From a bacterium (GTDB lineage: Bacteria; Desulfobacterota; Binatia; DP-6), in contig JAHCID010000005.1 of the NCBI GenBank assembly GCA_026129405.1, forward strand, positions 124,001 through 188,000: a DNA stretch of 64,000 bases, in the 5' to 3' direction. The notes under the pieces were generated by a model. The model saw nothing but the letters and a program-made list of their open reading frames with translations, was not told the DNA's origin and made no database searches. The position numbers were made by a program, and so were the translations under genes. Positions 37,754-47,186 of the stretch are shown one piece after another; within the stretch, counting starts at the first letter, position 1; every line of letters starts with the position of its first letter.

Positions 37754-39820
37754 TCAGGAGCCCGACAGCGGCTCGCACAGAACCTGCTCCAGCTCGCGGC
37801 CGGCGGCGGTCTCCTGGAACTTCCGCCAGAAGGCGCCGTCGACCTTGCGGTCGCGGTCGCGGACCTTGGCGCGGCGGTAGCGCGTATAGGCGGCGGGACC
37901 GCCGTTGTACGCCGAGTAGACCGCCCGCGCCGGGTGGCGATCCGTCGCGTCCATCTCCCGCACGCCGTAGCGCGTGAGGAGCTGGGCCAGGATCTCGGCG
38001 CCGGCGCTGGCGTTGTAGACGATGTCCCACTCGAGCTTGCGGACATCGAAGAAGCCGCGCCAGACGCGGCGGTTCACCTGCATGATGCCGACGTCGTCCG
38101 TCTCCGAGCGCACGAAGGTGACGCGGCCACCGCGCCGCCAGAACTGGCGCCAGCAGCTCTCCTGCCACGCCGTCGTGCGCACGATGTGGCGGAAGAGCGT
38201 GCGGTGGGCGCTGTCGACGCCGCCGCGCTCGCCCGCGTCGCGGGCCGTGAGGTCGAGCAGCTGCGACACCAGGTCACGGTAGCGCGGCTGGTCGAGCGGC
38301 TCGGGCACCCACCGGTCGAGCGTGCGGGCGATGTCGGGCAGCGCCGCCGGCGACGGCATCGCCGCCGCCCAGGCCGCGGCGCCGAACGGCCACCAGGAGA
38401 CGTCGGGCGGCAGCGTCGTCGTGGTCGTCGGCGGCAGGGTCGTCGAGACCGGCGCCGCGGTCGACGTCGTGGTGGGGGCCGGGGTCTCGGCGAGCGTCGT
38501 GGTGGCGCCGTCGCCGCCGGCGGTGGTGGTCGTCGCAGCGCCGGCGGCTGGCGTGTCCGTGGCCTCGGGGACGGTGGTCGTCGTGGCGTCGGTGGGCGGC
38601 GTCACGGTGTCGTCCGGCGGCAGCTCGCCTTCGGGCGGCGGCTCGCCGACGCCGGGCGGCGACGATTCGGGCTCCACGAAGCCGAATAGCTTGCGCAGCG
38701 CGGGATCGGGCGCGTCGCCGAGGGTGAGGGGATCGCCGCGCACGTCGGGCTCGAGGATGCGGGCGAGGCGTCGCAGCCCGTCGGCCGATATCTCGAGGCC
38801 GAGGCCCGGGGCGGCGGCGTCCAATGCGGCGAGGGCGTCGCCGGCGGTGAGGAAGGCGAGGTAGCGCAGCGCGTGCGCTTCGAGCCGCCCCGCGAGCGCG
38901 GCTTCGCGCACGATGGGCCGCAGGCGGTTCCAGGCGTCGAGGAAGAGGCCGCGCACCGGGTCGGCGCCCGGGAGCGGGCCGACCGCGAGCACGCCGACCA
39001 GCTCGTGGCGGCTGCGCATGAGGAGATCGAAGAGGGCGTCGCGCAGCGCCGGGGTGTCGTCGAGCCCGCCCAGGTCCTTCACCACGAAGACGAGGAAGGC
39101 GTCCCAACGGTCGAGGGCCTCCTCCCAGCGGGCGCGCTCCTCGGGGCTCAGCGCCGGCTCCGGCGACGGCGGCGCGGGCGCGGCGTCCTCGACGTCGAGC
39201 GCCACCTGGACGGCGACGCCTTCGGCCTCGACCCGGACGCCCCGGGGACGCAAGGTGTCGAGCGCGGCGAGGACGGGGGCGGCGCGATCGGCCGGAGCGG
39301 ATGCGCGGATCAGGGCGCGTGTCTCGGCGATCGGCGGGCCGAGGTCGAAGCGGAAGCGCGCCAGCGCGTCCTCGACGTCGCCCTGGGCGAAGCCCCACAG
39401 GCGCCGGCCGACGAAGGTCGAGCGGCCCTCGTGGTCGAGCAGCTCGGTGTGCAGGTCGCCGAGTCGCAGCTGCCAGTCGGCATCGACTCTCGGCGCCCCG
39501 GTGGCAACCATGGTTCCCTCCCAGGTGAAGGGCAGGAAGCAGAACGCGGCGAGATCGAGCCCGACCTGGCCCGTGCCGTGCGCGGTGAGGCGCAGCGCGG
39601 CGTCGGCGGGCACGAGGCGCAGGTCGTGCAACAGGAGGAAGCGGCAGCCGTCGGCGGCGCCCCAGAGTACCGTCGGACCCCGGCCGAGCCCGACCTCGCG
39701 CCGCAGCGCCGCTTCGAGCAGGGGCGCGTCGATCTGCAGCGTGAATGCGACCTCTCGTGCCCGCGCCGGCACCGCGACGAGCAGCGGCACGAGGAGAGCG
39801 ACAACGGCGGCGCGACGCAC
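37754..39820 (-). CDS. lytic transglycosylase (SLT domain) with long N-terminal extension
   Basis: 688 residues from GTG 39820, chosen because GGGAGG precedes it and the start yields a tidy signal peptide (MRRAAVVALLVPLLVAVPARA). Residues about 25-450 are of unknown fold, beta-rich at first and helical later. A Thr/Pro linker of about 70 residues follows (TTTTVPEATDTPAAG-type, ending TTTTTLPPD). The last 190 residues are an SLT lytic transglycosylase domain: ESCWRQFW (catalytic Glu), DDVGIMQVNRRVWRGFF and AVYSAYNGGPAAYTRY. These enzymes cut glycan strands of peptidoglycan. The extension may place the enzyme at a particular site. Confidence 0.82.
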   Translation of the reverse strand: MRRAAVVALLVPLLVAVPARAREVAFTLQIDAPLLEAALRREVGLGRGPTVLWGAADGCRFLLLHDLRLVPADAALRLTAHGTGQVGLDLAAFCFLPFTWEGTMVATGAPRVDADWQLRLGDLHTELLDHEGRSTFVGRRLWGFAQGDVEDALARFRFDLGPPIAETRALIRASAPADRAAPVLAALDTLRPRGVRVEAEGVAVQVALDVEDAAPAPPSPEPALSPEERARWEEALDRWDAFLVFVVKDLGGLDDTPALRDALFDLLMRSRHELVGVLAVGPLPGADPVRGLFLDAWNRLRPIVREAALAGRLEAHALRYLAFLTAGDALAALDAAAPGLGLEISADGLRRLARILEPDVRGDPLTLGDAPDPALRKLFGFVEPESSPPGVGEPPPEGELPPDDTVTPPTDATTTTVPEATDTPAAGAATTTTAGGDGATTTLAETPAPTTTSTAAPVSTTLPPTTTTTLPPDVSWWPFGAAAWAAAMPSPAALPDIARTLDRWVPEPLDQPRYRDLVSQLLDLTARDAGERGGVDSAHRTLFRHIVRTTAWQESCWRQFWRRGGRVTFVRSETDDVGIMQVNRRVWRGFFDVRKLEWDIVYNASAGAEILAQLLTRYGVREMDATDRHPARAVYSAYNGGPAAYTRYRRAKVRDRDRKVDGAFWRKFQETAAGRELEQVLCEPLSGS

Positions 39821-40074
39821 GGCCGTCCTCCCTTGCCAGCTCCGCGTCGGCCGCGAAAGCGCCGGCCCTCGTCGCATGGCATTCGCGTGGTGTGGACGCG
39901 ATTGAATCTTTTGGCGGCCCTGGTCGTCACACCACCGTCCATGTCCGCAGGCGCCGCCGCCCGTCGCGAGTGACCAGTCCGCAGACTCCGACAAACGGCG
40001 GGCGGTGGCGCCCCCCCTCTCTTACTGCAAGTGCCCCTCTTCCTCCGGGGCGGGCGCGCTGGGCCGAAGGCGGC

Positions 40075-41472
40075 TCAGCGCGTTCGCTCTTTCGAGGCCA
40101 GGACGAGCCGCAGGTCTTCGACGAGGGGCGACACGCGCGCCGCCGCGGCCTCCGGCAGAGCGTCGACGAGCCCGGGCAGCGAGGCCGCCAGGTGCGCGCT
40201 CGCCCCGGCGCGGTCGCCGCGCAGGGCGAGGGCCTCGATCTCCCACGCCCGGTAGGCGATCCGTCGGCGCAGATCGTCCTCGACCGCCGGGAGATGCTCC
40301 ACGGTGAGCTTCAGCGCCGCCGCGATCTCCCAGGCGCGGCACCAGGGCCGGCTGCGCTCGTCGAAGCCGAAGCCGGAGACGGGGTGCCCGAACGCCGAGC
40401 CGCGGATCGACACCGGGCCGGTCCAGTACTCGATCGGCAGCGCGTGCGCGGGCGCCTCGACCAGCGGCGTGCTCTCGACGTCCAGCTCCCACTCGGGCGC
40501 GCGCAGGCGGTAGCGCGCCGGAAACCAGCGCGGGCCCTCGGTCAGCATCGACTGGCCACGCACGACGCCCGGGCTGCGGATGAACTCCGGGACGACCAGC
40601 TCGATGCGCGTCGTGCTGCGGATCGGATGCTCGGGCCCCGGGCCCTGCGCGGAGATGCCCGTCCAGGGAACGACGGCGTTGCGGGCGTCGCGCTGGTACT
40701 GGTGGAAGCAGCTCATGTCCCAGCCGTCGTCCAGCTGGATGACGCGCCACTCGTTGCGGTACCGGCTCGAGTGGCGGTCCTGGTGGACGCTGAAGTCGGA
40801 CTCGGCCCATTGCCGGTCGATCCAGCCGACGTGGCCCTCGACCTCCTCGGTGTGCTCTCCCCAGGCGAGCCGGCCGCGCATCGCGAGCCCACTCTGGAAG
40901 TACGAGTAGGTGACCGGCGCGCCGAGGAACATCATGGCACCGCCCAGCTCGCGTCCGCCGAGCGGCGCCGGCGGGCGGTGGGCGTCGACGTCGAGCTCGA
41001 GGTGCATGCGCGCGCCGTGGTGGTCGACGCCGGGCAGATCGACCCGCCATGCGAACGGCAGCAGCGCACCCGCGGCGTCGCGCCGGTTCTGCCAGCGCGC
41101 CGTGCCGAACGGCGCCTCGTAGGCGACGTCCATTGCGTCGCCGGCGGCGCGGAACTTGAAGCCACGCCGCACGCGCGGCGGACGCGGAAAGTCGGAATCG
41201 GTGCAGGTGCCGTAGCGCGCGCGGTCGAGGTCGTAGAGCGCGAGCGTGTAGAAGCTGGCGCGGAAGCGCTTTCCGAGCACGCGCGCGTTCATGAAGATGA
41301 ACATGAACGCGAAGCGCCGGCCGCTGGAGCGCCCGGTGAGGAAGCCGTCGATGAAGTAGGTCGAGACCCCGAGGTCGTCCCGGCGGCCGTCGACCGCCGG
41401 GAACGTGAACCACGCCGGGTCGCCCCAGTCGGGGATGTACGGGTACTGCCTCCAGCTCCCCGTCAACGGCAC
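40075..41472 (-). CDS. AttH/CrtC-type lipocalin-like protein
   Basis: 465 residues from GTG 41472 (or TTG 41466), overlapping the stop of the phosphoesterase gene. Two beta-barrel lipocalin-like halves are joined: RFAFMFIFMNARVLGKRFRA and PFAWRVDLPGVDHHGARM, then GHVGWIDRQWAESDFS (a WxDxQWG-type core of the CrtC/AttH family) and GWDMSCFHQY. CrtC members hydrate carotenoids; AttH-like members are of unknown function. A helical tail follows to residue 465. The coupling to a secreted Cys-rich phosphoesterase is unexplained. No signal peptide. Confidence 0.72.
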   Translation of the reverse strand: MPLTGSWRQYPYIPDWGDPAWFTFPAVDGRRDDLGVSTYFIDGFLTGRSSGRRFAFMFIFMNARVLGKRFRASFYTLALYDLDRARYGTCTDSDFPRPPRVRRGFKFRAAGDAMDVAYEAPFGTARWQNRRDAAGALLPFAWRVDLPGVDHHGARMHLELDVDAHRPPAPLGGRELGGAMMFLGAPVTYSYFQSGLAMRGRLAWGEHTEEVEGHVGWIDRQWAESDFSVHQDRHSSRYRNEWRVIQLDDGWDMSCFHQYQRDARNAVVPWTGISAQGPGPEHPIRSTTRIELVVPEFIRSPGVVRGQSMLTEGPRWFPARYRLRAPEWELDVESTPLVEAPAHALPIEYWTGPVSIRGSAFGHPVSGFGFDERSRPWCRAWEIAAALKLTVEHLPAVEDDLRRRIAYRAWEIEALALRGDRAGASAHLAASLPGLVDALPEAAAARVSPLVEDLRLVLASKERTR

Positions 41473-44400
41473 TTGAGCGTCGTGCCGACGAGCGCGCAGC
41501 TCGGGGCCGGCGGCGGGCCGGGGAAGATCGCGTCCGCGCACTGGCCGGTCGTGGCCTGCGGCGCGTCGAGGATCATCGTGGCCGTGAGCGGCAGGCCGCC
41601 GAGGCCGATCGGATAGGTGCCCGCCTTGCCGCTGATGCCGAAGCGCCACTGGCCGACGGTCGGCGTGCGCTTCAGCGTGACCTTGCCGATGCCGCTCACG
41701 AACGGCACCACCTTGCCGGTGTTCTTGTAGGTGAACGACGTGCCGGTGGTGTTGCGCGTCCAGCCGGCGCGCGCCGCGGTGGAGTAGGCGCCGCCCGGGA
41801 CGAGCGCGTCGAGCACGACGGTGCCGGTCGCGCCGGTGACCAGGAGACGCACGCCCTTGGCGATCGGATCGACCGTGGGCGACGTCGGGATCGTGAGGCT
41901 TCCGGTGAACTTGATGCGGTCGTCGCCGGCGACGCCGCCGAGCTTCTGCATGGTGAGCTTGGCCTGGACGACGAAGCGCGGTCCGAGGTTGGTGCAGGGA
42001 TCGCAGGCGTCGCCGAGGCCGTCGCCGTCGCCGTCGGCCTGGGTCGGATCGGGGATGGTCGGGCAGACGTCCAGGGCGTCGCAGACGCCGTCGCCGTCGC
42101 TGTCGGCCTGGAGCTGATCCGGCGGGCACACCCCGCTCGTGCCGTCGCAGCTCTCGGCGACGTCGCACGGTCCGCTGGACGGGCGGCACGAGGTGCCCGC
42201 TGGCTTCACGGCGTCGGCCGGACAGGCCGGCGAGACGCCGTCGCAGGCGTCGGGCTCGTCGCACACGCCGGCCACCACGCGGCACACCGCGCCGGCGCTC
42301 TGGAGCACGTCGGGCGGGCAGCCGTCGGCGACGCCGTCGCAGACCTCGGCGATGTCGCATGCGCCCGCGGCGGCGCGGCAGGTGCCCGTCGACTTGGCGT
42401 CGGGCGGGCAGGTGTTCGCGATGCCGTTGCAGACCTCGGCGAGGTCGCAGACGCCGGCGGCGGCGCGGCACTCGGCGGTCGACTTCTGGTCGGCCGGGCA
42501 GACGGCCGACGAGCCGGTGCAGCTCTCGGCGAGGTCGCAGACGCCGGCCGCCGGGCGGCAGGGCGTGGTCGGCGGCAGGAAGACGTCGGTCGGGCAGGCG
42601 GCGGACGAGCCGGTGCAGGTCTCGGCGACGTCGCAGACGCCGGCCGCCGCGCGGCACGGCGTGGACGGCAGCTGGAAGGCGTCGGCGGGACAGGTGTTCG
42701 AGACGCCGTCGCACGACTCCGGCAGGTCGCACGGCCCGGCGACCGGCCGGCATACCGACGTCGACTTCAGGTCGGCAGGACAGTCGTTGCCGACGCCGTC
42801 GCACGTCTCCGGCGCGTCGCAGTCGCCGGCGGCGCCGCGGCAGACGGCCGTCGACTTGGCGTCGGCGGGACACGCCACCCCGGTGCCGGTGCAGTGCTCG
42901 ACGGCGTCGCAGATGCCCGCGGCCGCGCGGCAGGGGACGCTCGGCGGCTGGAACGCGTCGGCCGGGCAGGCCGCGCCGACGCCGGTGCAGGTCTCGGCGA
43001 CGTCACAGACGCCGGCGCTGCCGCGGCACTCGACCGACGCGGGCAGGAAGACGTCGGCCGGACAGTCGTTGCCGACGCCGTCGCACGACTCCGCGACGTC
43101 GCAGACGCCCGCCGCCGCCCGGCAGGGCGCGGTGGACTTGAGGTCGGCGGGGCAGTGGACGCCGACGCCGTCGCAGGTCTCGGCCGGGTCGCAGACGCCG
43201 GCGGACGGGCGGCACGGCGTCGCCGGCGGCGCGACCTGATCGGCGGGGCAGTCGTTGGAGACGCCGTTGCAGCTCTCGACGACGTCGCAGGTGCCGGCGA
43301 GGCCGCGGCACGGCGCGGTCGACTTGAGATCGGGCGGACAGGTGGCGCTGCTGCCCGTGCACGTCTCGGCGAGGTCGCAGGCCCCGGCGCTGGCGCGGCA
43401 GCTGGTCCCGGCCGGGGCGAAGCCGTTCGCCGGGCAGGCGCCGTCGACGCCGTTGCAGGTCTCGGCCTGGTCGCAGATGCCCGCCGAGGCGCGGCAGGTC
43501 GTGCCGGCGGCGACGAGCACGCAGCCGGCGGTGCAGCACGAGCCGGCGGTGCCGTTGGCGGCGCCCTGATCGCACTGCTCGCCGGCGCCGAGGTCGAGGA
43601 CGCCGTCGCCGCACGAGTTCTTCTCGATGGTGAAGGTGTCGAAGACGTTGCCGTTGCGGTCGATGGCCTGGCCGGTGAGGACCTCGTCGTTGGTGATCGT
43701 GATCTTGGTCCACGAGAAGCGGTTGTAGCTGCAGAACGTGGTGCCCGACGGTCCGCCGGGGCAGTCGTTGTCGAGCCAGTAGCAGACCTCGCCGCTGCGG
43801 CGCGGGAGGCCGCCGTTGATCGAGGCCGCGCCGTCGAGGGTCGCGCCGCCGCCGCCGGTCATGATGTGCCAGATGCCGAGGCCGTCGCTGCCGGGCGAGC
43901 CGTCGAGGAGGTATTCGTCCATGTACTTCGAGCGCTCGTAGATGTGGTCGTGGCCGGTGAAGACCACGTCGACGCCGTACTGCTCGAACAGCGGCTGCCA
44001 GTTGTCGCGGATGTTCTTGTAGCTGCCGAACGAGAACAGCCCGCTCGCGCAGCTGTAGTGGGGGTGATGGAAGAAGACGAAGGTCCAGCGCCGCGTGTTG
44101 GTGGCGAGGTCGGTCTGGAGCCAGGCACGCTGGGTGGCGTCGAGCGGCGCGTTGGAGTCGAGCACGACGAAGTGGGCGTCGCCGTGATCGAACGAGTAGT
44201 AGCGCTCCGCCTGTCCCGCGGGCGCGTTCCGCGGGTGCTTGAACATCTTGATCTCGACCGAGTTCTGCCAGTTGCCGGCGCCGACCGAGTTGAGGTCGTG
44301 ATTGCCGAGCGAGGGGAAGAACAGCATCCGCTTCAGCGGATTCTTGTAGGCGGCGAGGGCGTTGCTGTCCCAGTCGGACTGCGTGCCGTTCTGGTAGGCG

Positions 44401-44891
44401 TTGTCGCCGACGGTGAAGAGCATCGGCGGGTCGGCGGCGTCGATGCGGGCGGCGATGTCGCTGTAGGCGCTGCTGCCCTGGCCCCAGTCGCCGAGGACGC
44501 CGAAGACGAGCGGGGTGGGGTCGCTCGCCAGCTTCATGGTGACGAACGAGGAGGTGGGCATCACCTCGACGCCGTTCGTGACCAGTCGGTAGTAGTAGCG
44601 CGTGCCCGGCTGGAGGCCCGTCAGCCCGACCGAGTGGCAGGTGCCGGCGTTGCCGATCTCGCAGCTTCCCACCTGGCCGATGGTGACGCTCTGGCCGAGG
44701 GCCGGCGTGAGACCGTAGTCGACGGTCGAGTTGCCGGCCACGTTCGTCCACCACTGGATGTTGATCGTGGACGGCAGGGCGTCGGGGTTCTCGACGAACG
44801 GGCCGCGCGTCAGCGTCTGGGCGGCGGCGGGCGTCGCGGCGAGCACCGCGAGCAGGGCGAGCAGCGAGCGAAAGCGCGAACGAACGACCAT
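41463..44891 (-). CDS. secreted metallophosphoesterase with 15 Cys-rich repeats
   Basis: 1142 residues. The signal peptide (MVVRSRFRSLLALLAVLAAT) is followed by a fibronectin-like N-domain (FVENPDALPSTINIQWWTNV, GTRYYYRLVTNG) and a purple-acid-phosphatase-like domain with GDWGQG, VGDNAYQNG, FPSLGNHDL, FVFFHHPHYSCAS and TGHDHIYERSKY. A short CGDGVLDLGAGEQCD module leads into 15 tandem Cys-rich repeats. Then come TSP3-type acidic repeats (DSDGDGVCDALDVCP, DGDGLGDACDPC) and a C-terminal beta domain of about 150 residues (KLTMQKLGG onward). I infer a long extracellular stalk bearing the enzyme. GGGGGG precedes ATG 44891. Confidence 0.85.
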   Translation of the reverse strand: MVVRSRFRSLLALLAVLAATPAAAQTLTRGPFVENPDALPSTINIQWWTNVAGNSTVDYGLTPALGQSVTIGQVGSCEIGNAGTCHSVGLTGLQPGTRYYYRLVTNGVEVMPTSSFVTMKLASDPTPLVFGVLGDWGQGSSAYSDIAARIDAADPPMLFTVGDNAYQNGTQSDWDSNALAAYKNPLKRMLFFPSLGNHDLNSVGAGNWQNSVEIKMFKHPRNAPAGQAERYYSFDHGDAHFVVLDSNAPLDATQRAWLQTDLATNTRRWTFVFFHHPHYSCASGLFSFGSYKNIRDNWQPLFEQYGVDVVFTGHDHIYERSKYMDEYLLDGSPGSDGLGIWHIMTGGGGATLDGAASINGGLPRRSGEVCYWLDNDCPGGPSGTTFCSYNRFSWTKITITNDEVLTGQAIDRNGNVFDTFTIEKNSCGDGVLDLGAGEQCDQGAANGTAGSCCTAGCVLVAAGTTCRASAGICDQAETCNGVDGACPANGFAPAGTSCRASAGACDLAETCTGSSATCPPDLKSTAPCRGLAGTCDVVESCNGVSNDCPADQVAPPATPCRPSAGVCDPAETCDGVGVHCPADLKSTAPCRAAAGVCDVAESCDGVGNDCPADVFLPASVECRGSAGVCDVAETCTGVGAACPADAFQPPSVPCRAAAGICDAVEHCTGTGVACPADAKSTAVCRGAAGDCDAPETCDGVGNDCPADLKSTSVCRPVAGPCDLPESCDGVSNTCPADAFQLPSTPCRAAAGVCDVAETCTGSSAACPTDVFLPPTTPCRPAAGVCDLAESCTGSSAVCPADQKSTAECRAAAGVCDLAEVCNGIANTCPPDAKSTGTCRAAAGACDIAEVCDGVADGCPPDVLQSAGAVCRVVAGVCDEPDACDGVSPACPADAVKPAGTSCRPSSGPCDVAESCDGTSGVCPPDQLQADSDGDGVCDALDVCPTIPDPTQADGDGDGLGDACDPCTNLGPRFVVQAKLTMQKLGGVAGDDRIKFTGSLTIPTSPTVDPIAKGVRLLVTGATGTVVLDALVPGGAYSTAARAGWTRNTTGTSFTYKNTGKVVPFVSGIGKVTLKRTPTVGQWRFGISGKAGTYPIGLGGLPLTATMILDAPQATTGQCADAIFPGPPPAPSCALVGTTLKCR
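42108..43502 (-). repeat. 15 tandem 93-bp coding repeats (CRAAAGVCDVAETCxG type)
   Basis: Each unit of about 31 residues follows CRxxAGxCDxAExCxGxxxxCPxDxxxxxx, with four Cys per unit. Units alternate between KSTA-type and FLPPS-type endings. The sequence is diverged at the nucleotide level, so this is an old expansion and not a recent duplication. The Cys spacing resembles extracellular disulfide-rich modules seen in deltaproteobacterial surface proteins. Confidence 0.9.
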
Positions 44892-45428
44892 GTCCCCCCC
44901 ATGGGCGTCGCGTCGGACGCGGCGCCGCGGGCGGGAGCTTACGCACAAGGTCCCGCTGCGGCGCAAGGAAAGACTGCCGGGCGGGCGCTCGATCAGATCT
45001 GGATCACGCTGCCGGCGAAGCGCGTGAGCGTTCAGCACCATGCCGCCGGGGTGCGGCGCGCGATGGTCCGCGCAGCGCGAGGGGTCGGCGCACGCCGCCG
45101 CGATGGTCGGATCGTCGTGTCGGGCGGCAAGCGGCAGGTCGCGTGCCGGCGTCGTCCCGTCGAGCGCGGTCGTCTCCGCCGAGCTCTCGGCGTCGTCGTC
45201 GCGCGGCGGCGGACGGATCGCGCCGCCGACGCTGTCCGGCCCCGGGAGATCCCGACGGACGTTCGCGCCGCGCGCCCGCTGCGGCGGGCGCCGTGCCCTG
45301 CGCGCAGCATCGCCGACGCAGCCGCGACGCCCACGCCGCCGGTCGGGCAATCGTGTACGCGGTGCGCGCGCGCGCGGCCCGAAAACGCACGCCGGCGCGC
45401 TGGAACGCACGTTGCTCGACGCAGCCCC
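44892..45428. other. 537-bp divergent intergenic region
   Basis: It lies between the leftward phosphoesterase and the rightward WD40 gene, so it must contain both promoters. No gene is convincing; open frames here are GC-driven. I see no clear operator, repeat or RNA structure. It is unusually long for this window, where most gaps are under 150 bp. Confidence 0.5.
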
Positions 45429-46766
45429 ATGCGCATGCAGTGGCTGGCGACGGCGATGGTGGTGGGGCTCGGGGTGCTCGTGGCGGCGGGGACCGTGGAT
45501 GCGAAGCCGGGACGGGAGCCGCACAAGAAGCACAAGCCGCGCGAGCCGCGTGCGCCGAAGCCGCCGAAGGAGCCGAAGCAGCCGCGCACGCCGACGAAGC
45601 CGTCGCCGGACGACGGCCGGCACGGCGCGTCCCCCGCCAACGTCCACTTCGTCCCGGCGGGGACGGTCGCGATCCCCGGGCGCGGCCTCACGGTGTCGTG
45701 GTCTCCCGACGGCGGCGCGCTCGCGGTCGGCGGCCGCTTTCGCGACAAGGCCACGCGGCTGCGCTACGACACGCGCATCGTCGACGTGGCCTCGAAGTCG
45801 CTCGTGAAGAGCTTCGCCTGCCACTACTTCTGGGTCGTCGCGACGGACTGGACGGACAACCCGTTCCTGGGCGAGGTGATCGCCGACGGCGGCGGCGATC
45901 ATGCGGTGAAGCTCTGGGACGCCGCGGGCCAGGGCAGCTCCGAGTGCAAGCCGGGGCAGATGCCGGTCGCCGACGGCGGCATCCGGCAGATGGGCCAGAT
46001 CAACGGCTGGATCACGTCGCTGGCGTTCTCGCCCGACGGGCGCTGGCTCGCCGGCACGGGCAAGGACCGCACCGTGCGCGTGTGGCAGATCGCACCGGGA
46101 AAGCACCAGTGGAAGGTCGTCCTCCTGTGGACCGACAAGAACGCCGGCAGCTTCCTGTCGGTGCGCTGGGCGCCCGACGGCCGCGCGCTGGTCACCGGCG
46201 ATCGCAAGGGACGCGTCGCGGTGTGGGACGTCGACCTCGACGGCGACCGCTGGGACGACGCCACCATCGCGTCGTTCGCGGCGTCGTCGTGGGCGTCGCA
46301 TGCGTCGTGGTTCTCGAAGAACAAGAGCGCCGTCGCGCGCACGCCGCGCTGGCTCGAGGGCGGCCACGGCGCCGTGTGGAACGTGCGCTGGCAGCCCGGA
46401 GGCGATCGCGTCGCCGCGGTCGGCACCGACGGCACGCTCTCGGTGCTCGCGGCGGCGAGCGGCGCGGTCGTATGGCGCTCGGGGCCGCCGCGGGCGTCCG
46501 CCCTCCACGGCCTCGACTGGTCGCCGGACGGCAACCTCCTCGCCGCCGCCGGCGCCGACCGTCGCATCTACCTCTACGCCGCCGAGGACGGCGCACCGTA
46601 CGACGTGCTGACGGGCCACGCCGATCTCGTCACCACGGTCGCGTTCTCGCCCGACGGCGCGACGCTGGCGTCGAGCGCCGGCGGCCCGCTGCTGTCGATG
46701 GCGCTGCTCGAGTCGACGACCGGACCCGACACGGCCGTACGGCTCTGGCGCCGCACGACCAAGTAG
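45429..46766 (+). CDS. secreted WD40-repeat protein
   Basis: 445 residues from ATG 45429. The leader (MRMQWLATAMVVGLGVLVAA) is followed by a basic, Pro/Lys-rich stretch (KPGREPHKKHKPREPRAPK). The body is a beta-propeller with seven or so WD40 blades: TVSWSPDGGALAVGG, SLAFSPDGRWLAGTGKDRTV, SVRWAPDGRALVTGDRKGRV, HGLDWSPDGNLLAAAGADRR, TVAFSPDGATLASSAGG. Such domains bind partner proteins; the target is unknown. It diverges from the phosphoesterase gene. Confidence 0.85.
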   Translation: MRMQWLATAMVVGLGVLVAAGTVDAKPGREPHKKHKPREPRAPKPPKEPKQPRTPTKPSPDDGRHGASPANVHFVPAGTVAIPGRGLTVSWSPDGGALAVGGRFRDKATRLRYDTRIVDVASKSLVKSFACHYFWVVATDWTDNPFLGEVIADGGGDHAVKLWDAAGQGSSECKPGQMPVADGGIRQMGQINGWITSLAFSPDGRWLAGTGKDRTVRVWQIAPGKHQWKVVLLWTDKNAGSFLSVRWAPDGRALVTGDRKGRVAVWDVDLDGDRWDDATIASFAASSWASHASWFSKNKSAVARTPRWLEGGHGAVWNVRWQPGGDRVAAVGTDGTLSVLAAASGAVVWRSGPPRASALHGLDWSPDGNLLAAAGADRRIYLYAAEDGAPYDVLTGHADLVTTVAFSPDGATLASSAGGPLLSMALLESTTGPDTAVRLWRRTTK

Positions 46767-46769
46767 GGT

Positions 46770-47051
46770 TCAGCGTCGCGCGCCGGCGCGCACGCGGAGC
46801 GGGGCGATGCGCGCGGCCCGCCAGTGGCGCTTGTAGCAGGCGAAGCAGCGCTGGCGGGCCTGGAGCAGCTTGCGCGCGCCGCAATCGTCGCAGGGGCCGA
46901 CACGCATCCGGGCGCGGTCCGCGCAGGCCGGACAGACGAGACGGCCCGTCTTGCGGTTGCGGTGCACCTTGTCCTTCCGCCTGCGGCAGACCGTGCAGCG
47001 CCCGCCCGGCGCCTGCCGGCGGCCGCTCCGTTCCTGAGCCCTGGCCCGCAT
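46770..47051 (-). CDS. small zinc-ribbon-type protein, 93 aa
   Basis: Four CxxC pairs: CTVC, CPAC, CDDC and CFAC, in an Arg-rich protein. They can form two zinc ribbons or treble clefs: CTVCRRRKDKVHRNRKTGRL with VCPACADRARM, then PCDDCGARKLLQARQRCFAC. It resembles nucleic-acid-binding zinc proteins, but no family is certain. It is convergent with the WD40 gene (stops 3 bp apart) and points away from the dipeptidase gene. Confidence 0.62.
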   Translation of the reverse strand: MRARAQERSGRRQAPGGRCTVCRRRKDKVHRNRKTGRLVCPACADRARMRVGPCDDCGARKLLQARQRCFACYKRHWRAARIAPLRVRAGARR

Positions 47052-47186
47052 CGGTCGCGATCCTCCCTCGGTGCTCCATACCGAATCACATGCCTAGGGA
47101 CAACGGTTGCGATGGGGCTAGAAGGCTTGCCGACCCCCGCCCGGTTCCGTTGACTTCTGCGGCGGCACCTTCCAGAACCCCGGCGG

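Noticed and set aside
42139..43239. Rightward 366-residue frame over the repeats
   Set aside because: It is the antisense shadow of the Cys-rich repeats; its own repeats (QTPAAARH) are only the reverse reading.
42108..43502. Regular 93-bp repeats considered as CRISPR or minisatellite
   Set aside because: They are coding in frame, with Cys conserved and nucleotide sequence diverged; there are no unique spacers.
41463..46619. Very long leftward frame of about 1700 residues
   Set aside because: Only the part from 44891 has protein-like composition and a signal peptide. The region upstream is antisense to the WD40 gene and Arg/Ala-rich.
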